64,000 bases of DNA, from the NCBI GenBank assembly GCA_945888065.1, contig CAMCZU010000001.1, forward strand, positions 1-64,000, read 5' to 3'. The notes under the pieces were generated by a model. It had not been told where the DNA came from, ran no database searches, and saw nothing but the letters and a program-made list of their open reading frames with translations. Of this stretch, positions 62,847-64,000 are shown in pieces (position 1 is the stretch's first letter; each line of letters begins with the position of its first letter). Made by a program: the position numbers and the translations under genes. The DNA comes from Rickettsia typhi (GTDB taxonomy: Bacteria; Pseudomonadota; Alphaproteobacteria; WRAU01; Hepatincolaceae).

Positions 62847-63185
62847 TTGAATAACTCTGAAAAGTTAAAAGAATTAATTTTACAAACAATTGATGATCAA
62901 AAGGGTCAAGATGTATTGTGTATACCTTTGCAATCAAAAAGCGATATTGCAGACTATATTATAATATCTAGTGGAACCTCTTCTAAGCATATTTTTAGTA
63001 TTAAAGAAAAAATTTATGAAAATATAAAAAAATCTGGATATAAAAAAATTTCTATAGAAGGAGAAGATGGTCTAAATTGGATTGTAATTGATTTAGAAGA
63101 TATTATAATTCATTTGTTTAAACCTGAAGTGCGTGATTATTATAATCTTGAAAAAATTTGGAATTATGAAACAAATAAATTATAA
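62847..63185 (+). CDS. rsfS: Ribosomal silencing factor RsfS
   Basis: SDIADYIIISSGTSSKHIFSIKEKI, EGEDGLNWIVIDLEDIIIHLFKPEVRDYYNLEKIW; between nadD and rlmH. Confidence 0.94.
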   Translation: MNNSEKLKELILQTIDDQKGQDVLCIPLQSKSDIADYIIISSGTSSKHIFSIKEKIYENIKKSGYKKISIEGEDGLNWIVIDLEDIIIHLFKPEVRDYYNLEKIWNYETNKL

Positions 63186-63188
63186 CAA

Positions 63189-63638
63189 ATGAAAATAAAT
63201 TTAATTTGTGCATCAAAAATTAAACAAAACTCTCCTCTTTTAGCAATATTTAATGATTATTACAAACGAATTACTTCATTTAAAATATCTTTATTTGAAA
63301 TTGATGATAAAAACTTTTCTCAATTAGATACAAATAAAGCCCTTTTCTCTTTTGTTAAAGAATCATCTTTTACAATATTACTAGATGAGCAAGGAAAATT
63401 AGTTAGTTCACAAGACTTATGCAATATTTTTTATAAATTTCCACATCAAAATATATCAGTAATAAATATTTTAATTGGCGGAGCAGATGGATTTTTAACA
63501 GAATATAAAAAAAAAGCAGATATGATGCTTTCTTTAAGCAAATTAACATTTCCACATCAACTTGCAAGGATAATATTAATAGAACAACTATATAGAATAC
63601 AAACTATTAATCAGGGTCATCCATATCATAGGGAATAA
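63189..63638 (+). CDS. rlmH: 23S rRNA pseudouridine1915 N3-methyltransferase
   Basis: LLDEQGKLVSSQDL, ILIGGADGFLTEY, LSKLTFPHQLARIILIEQLYRIQTINQGHPYHRE. Confidence 0.94.
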   Translation: MKINLICASKIKQNSPLLAIFNDYYKRITSFKISLFEIDDKNFSQLDTNKALFSFVKESSFTILLDEQGKLVSSQDLCNIFYKFPHQNISVINILIGGADGFLTEYKKKADMMLSLSKLTFPHQLARIILIEQLYRIQTINQGHPYHRE

Positions 63639-63655
63639 TTTATTACTTATTTTTA

Positions 63656-64000
63656 TTATATTGGTAAAATAATGTTTATTTCTAAGCCTCCTAAGTGCTT
63701 TGATTTATTTAAAAAAATATTACCGCCATTTTTTACAACAATATCTTTTACAATATATAACCCTAGCCCTACACTACTATTATTTGATGTTCTTGCTTCA
63801 TTTATTCTAAAAAATGGTTTAAAAACATTTGCATAATCTTTTTCATCTATGCCAATACCATCGTCACTAATTTGAATAGATATAGAATTATAACCTATAT
63901 TTTTTACTATAATTTCAATGTTTTTAGCATATTGCATAGCATTAACAATTAAATTATCAATAGCTCTTTTAAATAAAACTTCATTAATTTCAATATGTTT
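63656..64000 (-). CDS. Sensor histidine kinase, C-terminal ATPase domain (partial, 5' end beyond window)
   Basis: RAIDNLIVNAMQYA N-box read upstream of the track start; SDDGIGIDE G1, SSVGLGLYIVKDIV G2. Confidence 0.9.
   Translation of the reverse strand, partial: KHIEINEVLFKRAIDNLIVNAMQYAKNIEIIVKNIGYNSISIQISDDGIGIDEKDYANVFKPFFRINEARTSNNSSVGLGLYIVKDIVVKNGGNIFLNKSKHLGGLEINIILPI

Overview
The window is a 64 kb AT-rich bacterial chromosome segment. Gene content and order (atpHAGDC without F0 genes next to priA/xerC; ffh, rpsP, rimM, trmD, rplS; mtaB-ftsY; tsaE-addB-addA-trxA; aroA-cmk-rpsA) point to an alphaproteobacterium, probably host-associated, but this is inference. It is densely packed with housekeeping genes: F1-ATPase, glpFKD, SRP/FtsY, ribosomal proteins, AddAB, aroA, accD, folC, pgk, nadD, rsfS and rlmH. 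Three tRNA genes (Leu-CAA, Gln-TTG, Arg-CCT) are present, all on the minus strand with encoded CCA, plus several clear hairpin terminators. No CRISPR array, rRNA, IS element or intact prophage was seen. The most noteworthy items are: (1) a full-length aspartate-semialdehyde dehydrogenase homologue beside rplS that has lost its catalytic Cys and His; (2) a Panacea-domain (SocA/GepA-like) gene with a small two-TM protein gene 5 bp downstream, inserted between ffh and rpsP, a candidate toxin-antitoxin pair; (3) an FtsY whose linker and membrane-targeting-like motif are at the C-terminus instead of the N-terminus; (4) a PAS-containing DivL-like pseudo-histidine-kinase lacking the phospho-acceptor His and the ATP-binding boxes; (5) an N/Q-rich protein with a poly-acidic tail encoded by a 27-bp tandem repeat; (6) an orphan phage tail-collar protein with a long unassigned C-terminal domain; (7) a three-gene cluster of exported proteins including two paralogous small lipoproteins. 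All family calls were made by eye from motifs; no database search was run.
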